DNA from: DASZZY01 sp036260395
GTDB lineage: Bacteria; Actinomycetota; UBA4738; CALAEC01
Reading direction: 5' to 3'
NCBI GenBank assembly: GCA_036260395.1
Contig: DASZZY010000119.1
Location: 1 to 47,628 of the forward strand
Length of the DNA: 47,628 nt
Shown: positions 26,164 to 34,799 of the stretch, piece by piece
Layout of the letters: each line of letters opens with the position of its first letter
Position numbering within the stretch: the first letter of the stretch is position 1
Position numbers and translations under genes: made by a program
The notes under the pieces: generated by a model
The model's input: only the letters and a program-made list of their open reading frames with translations
Told to the model about the DNA's origin: nothing
Databases searched by the model: none

Positions 26164-27057
26164 TCAGGCATCCGCGACGAGCGCGAGGACCTCCCGCGCG
26201 GTCGGGAGGCTCCCCCGAGCCCCGACCTGACGGCACGCCAGCGCGCCCGCGGCGGCCGCCAGGCGGACCCCATCCTCCAGGCCCCGGCCGTCCCCGAGTG
26301 CCCACGCCAGCGCGCCGCAGAAGGCGTCACCGGCGCCGGTGGTGTCGACGGCGTCGACGGGGAAGCCGAGCTGGCGGTGCGTGGGGCGCCCCGGGCGGTG
26401 AAGGTCCGCGCCCTGGCGGCCCCGGGTCACGACGAGCGCCCCCGCCCCGGCGGCCAGGAGGTCGTCCATCGACGCGCCGCCGAGCGCCGCCGCCTCGTGT
26501 TCGTTCGCCACGACGACCGAGCACCGGGCCAGCAGGGACGGGTCGAGGCTTCGGGCCGGAGCGGGGTTCAGCACGAAGGTCCCGCCGCGCGCGGCCGCCC
26601 ATCGGGCCGCGGCCGTCGCCGCCTCGAGCGGGATCTCCAGGTTGGCGAGGACGACGGGCGAACTGACGTCTATCCCCGCCAGCGCCCCGTCGACGTACGC
26701 CGCCGAGACCTCGGCGTTGGCGCCGGAGGCCACGGCGATCAGGTTGTCGCCGCGGTCGTCGACGAGGATGCCGGCCACGCCGGTGTGGCGGCTCCCCGTG
26801 CCGAGCGTCGAGACGTCCACGCCGTCGTCGTCCAGCGCCCGCCGGGCCTCCGCTCCCAGCTCGTCCGGCCCCACCAGGCCCACGAACCTCGTCCGAGCGC
26901 CGAGCCGGGCCGCGGCGGCCGCCTGGTTCGCGCCCTTGCCGCCGGGGGCGCGGACGAACGTCCCGCCGGTGACCGTCTCGCCCTTCGCGGGGAGCCTGAG
27001 AACCCGGACCACCAGGTCGACGTTCACCGAGCCGACGACCACGACGTCCACCGTCAC
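26164..27057 (-). CDS. rbsK: ribokinase
   Basis: 297 residues of the PfkB carbohydrate-kinase family. Motifs are VVVGSVNVDLVVRV at the start, the sugar-binding GGKGANQAAAAARLG, and the anion hole DTTGAGDAFCGAL with the catalytic Asp. It phosphorylates ribose to ribose-5-phosphate. GTG 27057 overlaps the stop of the nucleoside hydrolase by 4 bases, so the pair forms a salvage operon: nucleoside to base plus ribose, then ribose-5-phosphate. The start chosen gives the family N-terminus; the longer frame overlaps the neighbour. Confidence 0.9.
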   Translation of the reverse strand: MTVDVVVVGSVNVDLVVRVLRLPAKGETVTGGTFVRAPGGKGANQAAAAARLGARTRFVGLVGPDELGAEARRALDDDGVDVSTLGTGSRHTGVAGILVDDRGDNLIAVASGANAEVSAAYVDGALAGIDVSSPVVLANLEIPLEAATAAARWAAARGGTFVLNPAPARSLDPSLLARCSVVVANEHEAAALGGASMDDLLAAGAGALVVTRGRQGADLHRPGRPTHRQLGFPVDAVDTTGAGDAFCGALAWALGDGRGLEDGVRLAAAAGALACRQVGARGSLPTAREVLALVADA

Positions 27058-28001
27058 GGCGGGTAGCGGCCGATCAGCCGGCGCCACAGCAGCTCATCGA
27101 AGCGCCCGGCGTCGACGCCCAGCGCGACGTCCGCGTTCGGCTCCCCCCATGGCTCCGGGATGCCCCAGAAGTCGGCCACGGTGCGGCCGGCGGTGATGGA
27201 CCCCCCGGTCTCGACGGCGACGTGAACCCGCCGGGTCTCGACGAGGGAGGGGTCGATGGCCACGGCGAGGGCCAGCGGGTCGTGCATCGCCACGTCCTCG
27301 GTGCCGTAGTACCGCCGGTACACCCCCGCGGCGTGGGCGATCAGGTCTCCCAGGAACCGTTCCACCGGGTCGTCCGAGCCCTGGAGCTTCCGCCCGACCG
27401 CGCCCGGCACGGTGGCGTGCATCGTGGCGTCCAGCGGGACGAGCGTCACCGGGATCCCGGAGGCCAGCACGATGGCGGCCGCCTCGGGGTCGGCGTAGAC
27501 GTTGAACTCGGCGGAGGGCGTGACGTTGCCCTCCACCCGGACGGCGCCGCCCATGGCCACCACCCGCTCGACCCCTGCCGCCGCGCCGGGGGCCGCCAAC
27601 AGCGCGACGGCCAGGTTCGTGAGCGGCCCGAGCGTCACCACCGTGACCGGCCGGTCCACCTCCTCCAGCCGCCGGGCCAGGAAGGTCGGGCCGTACTCCG
27701 GGTGCAGGTCGATCCGCTCGGGCGCCGGCATGAGGTCCGCCAGGCCGTCGGCGCCGTGGACGATCTCCGCGGTCACCGGCTGGCGGAGGAGCGGCCGGGC
27801 CGCCCCGCGAGCCACCGGGATGTCGCGCCGCCCGGCCAGCTCGAGGACCTTGAAGGCGTTGAGGGTGCCGGCCTCCACCGGGACGTTGCCGTGGACGACC
27901 GTGATCCCCGCGATCTCGAGCTCGGGGCTCCGGAGGGCGAGGAGGAGCGCGATCGCGTCGTCGATCCCCGGGTCGGTGTCGATGAGCACCGGCGTCGGCA
28001 C
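27054..28001 (-). CDS. inosine-uridine-preferring nucleoside hydrolase family protein
   Basis: 315 residues. The Asp cluster DTDPGIDDAIALLLAL near the N-terminus is the calcium-binding hallmark of IU-nucleoside hydrolases, with TLGPLTNLAVAL, AMGGAV, and SAEFNVYADPEAA later, and a His-Asp pair (AMHDPLAL) near the end. It cleaves the N-glycosidic bond of ribonucleosides; base preference is not readable. It begins at GTG 28001 with TAGCAT ending 6 bases before, and is followed by ribokinase. Confidence 0.92.
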   Translation of the reverse strand: MPTPVLIDTDPGIDDAIALLLALRSPELEIAGITVVHGNVPVEAGTLNAFKVLELAGRRDIPVARGAARPLLRQPVTAEIVHGADGLADLMPAPERIDLHPEYGPTFLARRLEEVDRPVTVVTLGPLTNLAVALLAAPGAAAGVERVVAMGGAVRVEGNVTPSAEFNVYADPEAAAIVLASGIPVTLVPLDATMHATVPGAVGRKLQGSDDPVERFLGDLIAHAAGVYRRYYGTEDVAMHDPLALAVAIDPSLVETRRVHVAVETGGSITAGRTVADFWGIPEPWGEPNADVALGVDAGRFDELLWRRLIGRYPP

Positions 28002-28007
28002 CGCGCC

Positions 28008-28013
28008 ATGCTA
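28008..28013 (-). promoter_or_regulatory. -10 of nucleoside hydrolase operon (leaderless)
   Basis: Minus-strand TAGCAT ends exactly 6 bases before GTG 28001; no ribosome site is possible. Confidence 0.5.
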
Positions 28014-28065
28014 GACGCTCCCCGATTGGACCGGACGCTGACTGCCGAACACGGCGGACGATGGG

Positions 28066-28140
28066 TGGGGCGTGAGGGATTCGAACCCCCGACACATGGG
28101 TTAAAAGCCCACTGCTCTGACCAGGCTGAGCTAACGCCCC
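28066..28140 (-). tRNA. tRNA-Lys (TTT)
   Basis: 75 bases, CCA not encoded. The acceptor GGGGCGT pairs with ACGCCCC, the D arm is GCTCAGCCTGGTCAGAGC, the anticodon loop CTTTTAA gives anticodon TTT, and the T arm is GGGGGTTCGAATCCC. One G-T wobble lies in the anticodon stem. A TACAAT hexamer ends 5 bases before the first base. Confidence 0.94.
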
Positions 28141-28145
28141 GCTCG

Positions 28146-28151
28146 ATTGTA
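28146..28151 (-). promoter_or_regulatory. -10 of tRNA-Lys, almost no leader
   Basis: Minus-strand TACAAT is followed by only CGAGC before the mature tRNA 5' end. The transcript should start at or next to tRNA base 1. Confidence 0.5.
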
Positions 28152-28171
28152 GACCCGGCGCTCCGGGCGCC

Positions 28172-29827
28172 CTACGAGGCCGCCGGCCCTTCCGGTGGTC
28201 GCGGCCGGTAGGCGTTCGTGATCGGCAGGCGCCGGTCGCGCCCGAAGGCCTTCGGCGTGATCTTCACCCCGGGCGGGGCCTGCCGGCGCTTGTAATCGGC
28301 GCGGTCGATCATCCCGATCACCCGCCACACCAGCTCCGGATCGGCCCCCGCGGCCACGATCTCCTCCGGCGAGCGGTCCTCCTCGACGTAGTCCTCGATG
28401 ATCGGGTCGAGCGCCTCGTACGCGGGCAGGCTGTCCGTGTCCTTCTGGCCGGGACGGAGCTCCGCCGAGGGCGGCTTCTCCAGGACCCGATCGGGGATCG
28501 GCGCAGGGTCGGTCTGCTTGTTCCGCCACCGGGCCAGCTCGTACACGAGCGTCTTCGGCACGTCCTTCAGCGGCGAGAACCCTCCGGCCATGTCGCCGTA
28601 CAGCGTCGAGTAGCCGACGGCCATCTCGCTCTTGTTCCCGGTGGCCAGCACCAGCGAGCCGAACTTGTTCGACAGGGCCATCAGGAGGTTGCCCCGGACC
28701 CTGGCCTGGAGGTTCTCCTCGGCCACGCCGGGCTCGGTCCCCCGGAACAGGCCCGCGAGCGTGTCCAGGTACGCCTCGAACGCCGGGTCGATCGGCACCC
28801 GGTCGAGCCGGATCTTCAGCCGCGCCGCCAGCTCCTCGGCGTCCTCCACGCTGGCCTCCGAGGAGTACCGCGATGGCATGGCGAGACCGTGGACCGCCTC
28901 GGGCCCCAGTGCGTCGGCGGCCAGCGTGGCGGTCATCGAGGAGTCGATCCCGCCCGAGAGGCCGACCACCACCTCGCGGAAGCCGTTCTTGCGCACGTAG
29001 TCTCCGAGCCCGAGGACCAGCGCCCGGTAGACCTCCTCGGAGCCCTCCGGCCACGGCTCCCGTGTGTCGTCCGGCAGCGGCGGCTTCGGCTGCCCGTCGC
29101 CGGTCCCCGGGATGTCCACGACCAGCAGGTCCTCGGCGAAGGCGTCGGCGTGCCAGGCCCGCTCCCCGTCCGGGGACACGACCATGCTCCCCCCGTCGAA
29201 CACAAGCTCGTCCTGCCCGCCGACGCAGTTCACGTAGACGATCCACGCGCCGGTCTCCCGGGCCCGGGCCGCGCAAATCTCCAGGCGCTCGTGGATCTTC
29301 CGCCGGTGGTACGGGGAGCCGTTGATGTTCGGGATCACCGAGACCCGGGCCGCGTACCCGTCGAACGGCGGGCCGGGCTTCCAGGCGTCCTCGCACACCG
29401 AGATCCCGAGCTCCGATCCCGCCAGCCGCACGGTGCACCCGACCTCCCCTGGCACGAAGTACCGCTGCTCGTCGAAGACCCCGTAGTTCGGGAGCTTGTG
29501 CTTATGGTAGCGGGCCTCCACGCGGCCGCCCCGGAGCAGGGCCGCGGCGTTGTGCAGGCCGCGCTCCGAACGGTCCACGAAGCCGACCAGCACCGGGCAG
29601 GCCTCCGCGGTGCGGCGGGCCAGGTCCTCGAGCGCCTCCAGGTTGTCGGCGACGAAGCCCGGCCGGAGGACCAGGTCCTCGGGCGGGTAGCCGGTGACCG
29701 CAAGCTCCGGGAAGCACACCAGGTCGGCGCCGTGGCCGGCGGCCTCCCGAGCCCAGGTCGCCATCCGATCGACGTTGCCACCCAGGTCGCCGACCGTGAC
29801 GTTGATCTGGCCGAGCGCGATCCTCAC
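28172..29827 (-). CDS. nadE: glutamine-dependent NAD+ synthetase
   Basis: 551 residues. The N-terminal nitrilase-type glutaminase has the triad Glu41 (FPELAVTGY), Lys109 (YHKHKLPNYGVFDE) and Cys145 (GISVCEDAW). The C-terminal synthetase has the ATP-pyrophosphatase loop GLSGGIDSS (289-297), then LATGNKSEMAVGYSTLYGD. Ammonia from glutamine is channelled to deamido-NAD+. Two-domain length matches the class that accepts glutamine. Start GTG 29827 has TACGCT ending 7 bases upstream and no ribosome site. As a glutamine user it fits the nitrogen theme but is not adjacent to it. Confidence 0.96.
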   Translation of the reverse strand: MRIALGQINVTVGDLGGNVDRMATWAREAAGHGADLVCFPELAVTGYPPEDLVLRPGFVADNLEALEDLARRTAEACPVLVGFVDRSERGLHNAAALLRGGRVEARYHKHKLPNYGVFDEQRYFVPGEVGCTVRLAGSELGISVCEDAWKPGPPFDGYAARVSVIPNINGSPYHRRKIHERLEICAARARETGAWIVYVNCVGGQDELVFDGGSMVVSPDGERAWHADAFAEDLLVVDIPGTGDGQPKPPLPDDTREPWPEGSEEVYRALVLGLGDYVRKNGFREVVVGLSGGIDSSMTATLAADALGPEAVHGLAMPSRYSSEASVEDAEELAARLKIRLDRVPIDPAFEAYLDTLAGLFRGTEPGVAEENLQARVRGNLLMALSNKFGSLVLATGNKSEMAVGYSTLYGDMAGGFSPLKDVPKTLVYELARWRNKQTDPAPIPDRVLEKPPSAELRPGQKDTDSLPAYEALDPIIEDYVEEDRSPEEIVAAGADPELVWRVIGMIDRADYKRRQAPPGVKITPKAFGRDRRLPITNAYRPRPPEGPAAS

Positions 29828-29834
29828 GGGGGCC

Positions 29835-29840
29835 AGCGTA
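29835..29840 (-). promoter_or_regulatory. -10 of nadE (leaderless)
   Basis: Minus-strand TACGCT ends 7 bases before GTG 29827 in the short gap after the cyclase gene. Confidence 0.45.
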
Positions 29841-29849
29841 GCGCGGACG

Positions 29850-32800
29850 CTAGGCGGTCAACCCGGCCAGCGCGGCCCGGGCCCGGTCGGCGGAGACCAC
29901 GTTGCCCTTCCGCTCGTACAGGTCCGCGGCCTCGCGGATGGCCGCCGCGGCCTCCGCGCCGCGGCCGGCCAGCTCCAGGACCTCGGCCAGGGCCAGGCGG
30001 ACGTCGGCCCGGGTCTCGAGGAAGTCGGTGCCGTCGGCCAGCATCACCGCGTCGCGGACCAGGCGCTCGGCCTCGTCCAGGCGCCCGCGGTGGCCCATGA
30101 CCCGGGCCCGCGCCGAGCGCCACTGGATCTGCGACATGAGGTCCTGCGGATCGGCGGTCTCCTCGCTGATCCGCGCGAACCGCTCGGCCTCCTCGTACCG
30201 GCCCTGGGCGCAGAGCGCCTCGGCGACGAACCCCGCGGAGGTCGACAGGTAGGCCTTCTCGCCCATGGTCTCCAGCGCCTCGAACCCGGCTCGGAACTCC
30301 CGCTCGGCGGCCGCGGGGTCCCCGGCGAGGAGCTCGATCTGCCCGGCGCCGTGGGAGGTGGCCGCGGCGTAGACCCGGGAGCCGAGGTCCCGGAGCATGG
30401 CCCGACCCCGCGAGACCAGCTCGCGCGCCAGGTCGAGGTCCCCCCGGCGGGCCTCGAGGACGCCGCGGGTCACGAGCGTGAACGCCTCGACCTTCCGGTG
30501 GCCGCCGGCCCGCTGGAGAATGGCCTCGGTCCGCGCGATGGCGTCGGGGACGGGCGCCGGCCCCCAGCTCGCCGTGAGCGACAGCAGCGAGAGATCCTCG
30601 GCCTCCTGTCGCCGGTCCCCGGCCAGGCCGGCGTGCGCCGCGGCCCGCTCCAGAGCCTCCTCCGTGTCGGCGGCCCGGGCGTCGTTCCACCGGGCCAGGG
30701 CGAGCACGTGCCAGGCGCGGGCCAGCCCGACCTCGTCGCCCTCGGCCTCGAAGAACCGGACCGCACGCTCGGCGAGCCGGCGGGCGTCCGCCGTCACCTT
30801 GCCGGGGTCGGTGTTGATCCGGGTCTCGAGCCGAGCCAGCTCGGCCAGCCACCGCCGCGGAGCGTCATCCGCCTCGGCCGCGAGCTCGAGGGCCTGGCCC
30901 AGGACCTCGTCGGCGCGGCGGAACTCCCCCACTTCGGTCAGTGCCTCGGCCAGGTCGATCAGGAGCGGCAGGCGCACGGGCTCGCTGCCGGCCAGGTCGG
31001 TCGCTCGCTGGAGCAGGTTGGTGGCCGCCGGCATGTCCCCGCGGTCGAACGCCCGCCGGCCGGCGCGTCGGAGGTGCTCCGACGCCTCCCGGGCCAGCGC
31101 CGCCCCTCGCTCGTCGACGCGGCCCAGCTCGGCGAGGTAGCGATGGGCCTGCTCCAGGTGGTACCCGAGGATCTCCTCGTACTCCGGGAGCCAGTCGCCG
31201 GCACTCCGGCGGAGCCATCCGGCGAACCGGGCGTGGAGCCGGGCGCGCACCTCCTTGGGGATGCCCAGGTACGCCGCGTCGCGGAGCAGGATGTGGCGGA
31301 ACTGGTAGCCGTCCTCGCCCCGGAAGCCCGAGGCCGCCGGCCGGACCAGCTCCTTCCGGACCAGCGACTGGACGTCCGCGGCCAGGCGGTCCGGCGGCGT
31401 CTCGGTGAGCTCGGCCACGGCGCCGAGGTGGAACTCCTTCCCCTGGACGGCGGCCCGTTCGATCACCGTCCGCTCGCGGCGGGGCAGCCGTTCGAGGCGG
31501 GCCGCGAGCAGGGCCTGGATCGTCGACGGCATCGAGAGCTCGCCAAGATCCGCGGTGGCGACCCACCGGCCGTCCTCCCGGCGGAGGAGCCCGTCGTCGA
31601 TCAGCACCGCGAGCATCTCCTCGAGGAACAGCGGGTTGCCCTCCGCCGCCGTGGCGATGCGGGCGCGAGGGCCCTCCGCCAGGTCGGCCGATCCGAGGAG
31701 GTTCCGGATCAGGGCGGTGGACTGCTCCTCCGTCAGCGGCTCCAGGAGGATCGTGGTGGCGTTGAGCTTCCCGCCACCCCAGGTCGGTCGGTGCTCCAGG
31801 AGCTCCGGGCGCGCCAGGCAGAGGAGCAGGAGCGGGCTGCCGCGCGACCAGTCGGCGGCGTGTTCGATGACGTCGAGCAGCGTGGGCTCCGCCCACTGGA
31901 GGTCGTCGAACACGACGACGACCGGCCGCCGCGCCCCTCGGCTCTCCAGGAAGCGCCGGACGGCCCAGGCGGTCTCCTCGGTCTCTCCGGCGGACTCCGC
32001 GAGGCCGGCGACCTGGGCGATGCGCTCGGCGACCTCGGCGCCGTCCTCCTCGTCGCGGAGCAGCGAGGCCAGCCGCTCGCGGGCCTCCTCGACGCGGTGC
32101 GTCTCCGAGAGCGAGGCCGCCTGCCGCACGACCTCGACCACCGGCCAGAACGTGATGCCCTCGCCGTAGGGAAGGCAGCGGCCGGTGAGGACCTCGGCGT
32201 CGATGCCGGAGGCGCTGGTGACCTCGTTGGCCAGCCGCGACTTCCCGACCCCCGCCGTGCCGAGGATCGTGAACAGGTGGCACGTGCGGTCCCGGACGGT
32301 CCGGTCGAACGCCTGCTGGAGCAGGATCCGCTCGCCCTCACGCCCGACCATCGGCGAGTCCATCCGCCGGGCGTACCCCGGCGCGCCGGGGATCACCTCG
32401 ATGACCCGGAAGGCCCGGATCGGCTCGGCCTTGCCTTTCACCGAGAGGCGCTCGATGGCCTCGACGCGGAGGGCGTCCCGGGCCAGCCGGAACGTCTCCT
32501 CGCCGATCAGGACGTCGCCGGGGTCGGCGCTCTCCTGCAGCCGGGCGGCCACGTTCACGGCGTCGCCGACGACGAGGGTCTGGGCCATCCTCGGGTCGCC
32601 GGTCACCACCTCGCCGGTGTTGATGCCGGTCCTGGTCTCCAGCCGGATCCCGGTGTCGCGCTCGAGCTCGCGGTTCAGCTCGGCGAGCGCCCCGCGCATG
32701 TCGGCCGCGGCGCGGAGGGCCCGGACGGCGTCGTCCTCGTGGAGAACGGGCACGCCGAACACCGCCATGACGGCGTCCCCGATGAACTTGTCGACGCTGC

Positions 32801-33035
32801 CGCCGTGGCGCTCGACGACCGCCTGCATCGCCTGGAAGTAGCGCGACATGACCCGCCGCACCGACTCGGGGTCCATCCGTTCGGCGATGCCGGTGGAGCC
32901 CACGACGTCGGTGAACAGCACCGTGACGGTCTTCCGGGTCTCGGCCGTGTCACCGCCGGCCAGGGCGGTGCCGCAGTTCCAGCAGTAGCGAGCGCGGTCG
33001 GGGTTGTCCTCCCCGCAGCGGTGGCAGGCCGGCAC
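29850..33035 (-). CDS. class III adenylate/guanylate cyclase with AAA ATPase and TPR domains
   Basis: 1061 residues in four parts. A zinc ribbon (Cys4, 7, 18, 21) is followed by a class III cyclase domain (about 35-215): metal Asp43 in FTDVVGST, Asp87 in KFIGDAVMAVFG, and the Asn/Arg of GDAVNVAARLQ. These residues suggest an active enzyme; ATP versus GTP cannot be decided. Next is a STAND-like ATPase with Walker A GTAGVGKSRL and a Walker B-like VVVVFDDLQW. The C-terminal ~450 residues are TPR-like helical repeats. Such proteins act as cytosolic signal integrators. Start GTG 33035 has TACACT 6 bases upstream. The Crp-type regulator gene ends 16 bases upstream, suggesting a linked cyclic-nucleotide pathway. 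Confidence 0.92.
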   Translation of the reverse strand: MPACHRCGEDNPDRARYCWNCGTALAGGDTAETRKTVTVLFTDVVGSTGIAERMDPESVRRVMSRYFQAMQAVVERHGGSVDKFIGDAVMAVFGVPVLHEDDAVRALRAAADMRGALAELNRELERDTGIRLETRTGINTGEVVTGDPRMAQTLVVGDAVNVAARLQESADPGDVLIGEETFRLARDALRVEAIERLSVKGKAEPIRAFRVIEVIPGAPGYARRMDSPMVGREGERILLQQAFDRTVRDRTCHLFTILGTAGVGKSRLANEVTSASGIDAEVLTGRCLPYGEGITFWPVVEVVRQAASLSETHRVEEARERLASLLRDEEDGAEVAERIAQVAGLAESAGETEETAWAVRRFLESRGARRPVVVVFDDLQWAEPTLLDVIEHAADWSRGSPLLLLCLARPELLEHRPTWGGGKLNATTILLEPLTEEQSTALIRNLLGSADLAEGPRARIATAAEGNPLFLEEMLAVLIDDGLLRREDGRWVATADLGELSMPSTIQALLAARLERLPRRERTVIERAAVQGKEFHLGAVAELTETPPDRLAADVQSLVRKELVRPAASGFRGEDGYQFRHILLRDAAYLGIPKEVRARLHARFAGWLRRSAGDWLPEYEEILGYHLEQAHRYLAELGRVDERGAALAREASEHLRRAGRRAFDRGDMPAATNLLQRATDLAGSEPVRLPLLIDLAEALTEVGEFRRADEVLGQALELAAEADDAPRRWLAELARLETRINTDPGKVTADARRLAERAVRFFEAEGDEVGLARAWHVLALARWNDARAADTEEALERAAAHAGLAGDRRQEAEDLSLLSLTASWGPAPVPDAIARTEAILQRAGGHRKVEAFTLVTRGVLEARRGDLDLARELVSRGRAMLRDLGSRVYAAATSHGAGQIELLAGDPAAAEREFRAGFEALETMGEKAYLSTSAGFVAEALCAQGRYEEAERFARISEETADPQDLMSQIQWRSARARVMGHRGRLDEAERLVRDAVMLADGTDFLETRADVRLALAEVLELAGRGAEAAAAIREAADLYERKGNVVSADRARAALAGLTA

Positions 33036-33041
33036 GACGGC

Positions 33042-33047
33042 AGTGTA
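33042..33047 (-). promoter_or_regulatory. -10 of cyclase gene (leaderless)
   Basis: Minus-strand TACACT ends exactly 6 bases before GTG 33035, within the 16-base gap after the Crp-family gene, so the cyclase has its own promoter. Confidence 0.5.
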
Positions 33048-33051
33048 CGGC

Positions 33052-33768
33052 TCAGAGCCCGGCCAGGCGGCGGAGGCGGGCGACGTCGGCGAGCACGTAG
33101 CGCCGGCCGTTCCTTCGCACGAGCCCCCGCCGCTGGAACTCCGACAGGATCCGCGTGACGTTCTCCCGGCTCCCGCCCGACAGCGCGGCCAGGTCGGCGT
33201 GGGTGATGACCGACGGCACGGTGGCGCCGTCCTTCGGGGTCTCCTCGAGGCTCGCGCTGACGAGGCCGAGCAGCCGTTTGGCCACCCGTCCCTTCAGGTC
33301 GAGGAAGAGGAGGTCGTCCACGAGCACCTCGTGCTCCTGGATCTGGCGGGCCAGCGCCCGGAGCAGCGCCCGGGCAGCGGGCGGGTGCTCGCCCAGGAAC
33401 CCGGTGAAGCGAGCTCCCTCGATGGCGCCCACCGTGGTGTCCTCGAGCGCCCGGGCGCTGGCCGTCCGGGGAATCTCCCCCAGGACGCCCAGCTCCCCGA
33501 AGAACTGCGGGGTCTCCAGCGTCGTGTGCAGCTGGCGGCGCCCGCTCGTGGAGATCGAGCTGATCTCGACCCGCCCCCGCCACAGGAAGTAGACGTCGGA
33601 GGCCTCGTCGTGCTGGTGGAACAGGTAGGTATCACGCTGGAACTGGCGGACGTGGCAGTCCTGGGCCAGCCGGCGGACGCCGTCGGCCCGAACGCCCCCG
33701 AGGACCGGCGTGGAGCGCATCGCCCGCTCCAACCCCGCCACGTCGTGAGGCCGGGCCACGGCTGACAT
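33052..33768 (-). CDS. Crp/Fnr family transcription regulator
   Basis: 238 residues. The N-terminal cyclic-nucleotide-binding beta roll contains the phosphate-binding cassette FGELGVLGEIPRTASA with Glu92 and Arg101, the residues that hold cAMP in CAP, so cyclic-nucleotide binding is likely. No Fnr-type Cys set is present. The C-terminal winged helix reads HADLAALSGGSRENVTRILSEFQRRGLV. It resembles actinobacterial Crp (GlxR-like). Start ATG 33768 has TACGCT ending 7 bases upstream. It lies just upstream of the cyclase gene on the same strand. Confidence 0.92.
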   Translation of the reverse strand: MSAVARPHDVAGLERAMRSTPVLGGVRADGVRRLAQDCHVRQFQRDTYLFHQHDEASDVYFLWRGRVEISSISTSGRRQLHTTLETPQFFGELGVLGEIPRTASARALEDTTVGAIEGARFTGFLGEHPPAARALLRALARQIQEHEVLVDDLLFLDLKGRVAKRLLGLVSASLEETPKDGATVPSVITHADLAALSGGSRENVTRILSEFQRRGLVRRNGRRYVLADVARLRRLAGL

Positions 33769-33775
33769 CCACCGG

Positions 33776-33781
33776 AGCGTA
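33776..33781 (-). promoter_or_regulatory. -10 of Crp-family gene (leaderless)
   Basis: Minus-strand TACGCT ends 7 bases before ATG 33768, without a ribosome site between. Confidence 0.45.
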
Positions 33782-33822
33782 GCGGACGGCGACGGGGCGC
33801 GAGCCTGCCGCCATCCGCTGGG

Positions 33823-34740
33823 TCAGGCCCGCTCGGGCGCCTCCCCCGCCAGCTCGGCGAACGAGACCCTGACGCTGCGCTCCTCGACCCCCCGCACGAT
33901 GCCCAGCGTCATGCCTCCGGCCGCAGCCGCCCGCTCCAGGATGCGGTGGAGGTCGTCGGCCCCAGCCACGGGCTCCCCCTCGGCAGAGACGATGAGATCG
34001 CCGGGCGCCAGCCCGGCCGCGGCCCCCGGCCCGTCCGGCTCGACGACCTGGACCAGGACGCCCTCCCGGTCGGGGAGCCCCACGGCGCGCCGGAGGCGTC
34101 GCGCCACCCAGGGCGGCGCCACGCCGACGCGGAGCCGCGGCCCGGCCGGGGAATCTCCCCGGCTCAGCGCTTCGAGCCGCTCGCGCAGCGACTCATCGGC
34201 GGGGATGGCGACGTAGAACCCCTCCCCCGAGCGGCTGGTGTTGATCCCCAGCAGGCGGCCCTCGGTGTCGACGACGGGGCCGCCGGAGGCGCCGCGGGGC
34301 AGGGGAGCGGTGTGCTCGATCGCCCCTCGGATCCGCCGGCCCCGTGGGCCCCGGAAGCTGCGGTCCGTCCCGGAGACGAAGCCGACGGTCGCCCGGACGC
34401 CCCTGCCGCCGGGGTTGGCCAGCGCGAACACGGGGGTCCCGAGCCGCACCTCGGTGCCGGTGGCCCACGGGAGCGCGGACGCCTCGCCGGTCGGGACGGC
34501 GAGGACGGCGAGGTCCCCGTCCGCGTCGATGCCGGCCACGGTGGCCTCCTCGGCCCGCCCGTCGGCGAACGTGACCGTGACGCGTTCCCCGCGCACGTTG
34601 TGGGCGTTCGTGGCCACCCGGTCGGGGCCGACGACCAGGCCGGACCCCCGGCCCCACCGGGCCCCCACGCCCACCACGGCGGGCGCCACCGCTTCGGCCG
34701 TCCGCTCGACCGCGGACCCGATCTCGTTCAGCACCTGCAT
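33823..34740 (-). CDS. HtrA/DegP-like serine protease with PDZ domain, no export signal
   Basis: 305 residues. The trypsin-like domain has the triad His47 (ATNAHNV), Asp76 (ADGDLAVL) and Ser152 (PRGASGGPVV), and a PDZ domain follows (about 215-300; VVEPDGPGAAAGLAPGDLIVSAEGEPV). HtrA proteins normally act in the cell envelope, but this one has neither signal peptide nor membrane helix; ATG 34740 is firmly set by GAGGAGG upstream. A cytoplasmic role, or export by another route, is implied. It is divergent from an HxlR regulator gene, with a palindrome between. Confidence 0.9.
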   Translation of the reverse strand: MQVLNEIGSAVERTAEAVAPAVVGVGARWGRGSGLVVGPDRVATNAHNVRGERVTVTFADGRAEEATVAGIDADGDLAVLAVPTGEASALPWATGTEVRLGTPVFALANPGGRGVRATVGFVSGTDRSFRGPRGRRIRGAIEHTAPLPRGASGGPVVDTEGRLLGINTSRSGEGFYVAIPADESLRERLEALSRGDSPAGPRLRVGVAPPWVARRLRRAVGLPDREGVLVQVVEPDGPGAAAGLAPGDLIVSAEGEPVAGADDLHRILERAAAAGGMTLGIVRGVEERSVRVSFAELAGEAPERA

Positions 34741-34770
34741 CGCTGCCTCCTCTACCGTCTGCGGGTCGCA

Positions 34771-34780
34771 ACTTGCAAGT
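34771..34780. promoter_or_regulatory. palindromic operator between htrA-like and hxlR-like genes
   Basis: ACTTGCAAGT is a perfect 10-base palindrome placed 7 bases upstream of the TACTAT hexamer of the regulator gene, in the spacer between -35 and -10. A second weaker inverted repeat AGTA/TACT (34778-34791) overlaps the -10. The position suits repression by the HxlR protein of itself and perhaps of the protease gene. Confidence 0.5.
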
Positions 34781-34787
34781 AACAAGG

Positions 34788-34793
34788 TACTAT
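34788..34793 (+). promoter_or_regulatory. -10 of hxlR-like gene (leaderless)
   Basis: TACTAT ends exactly 6 bases before GTG 34800. Confidence 0.5.
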
Positions 34794-34799
34794 CGAACC

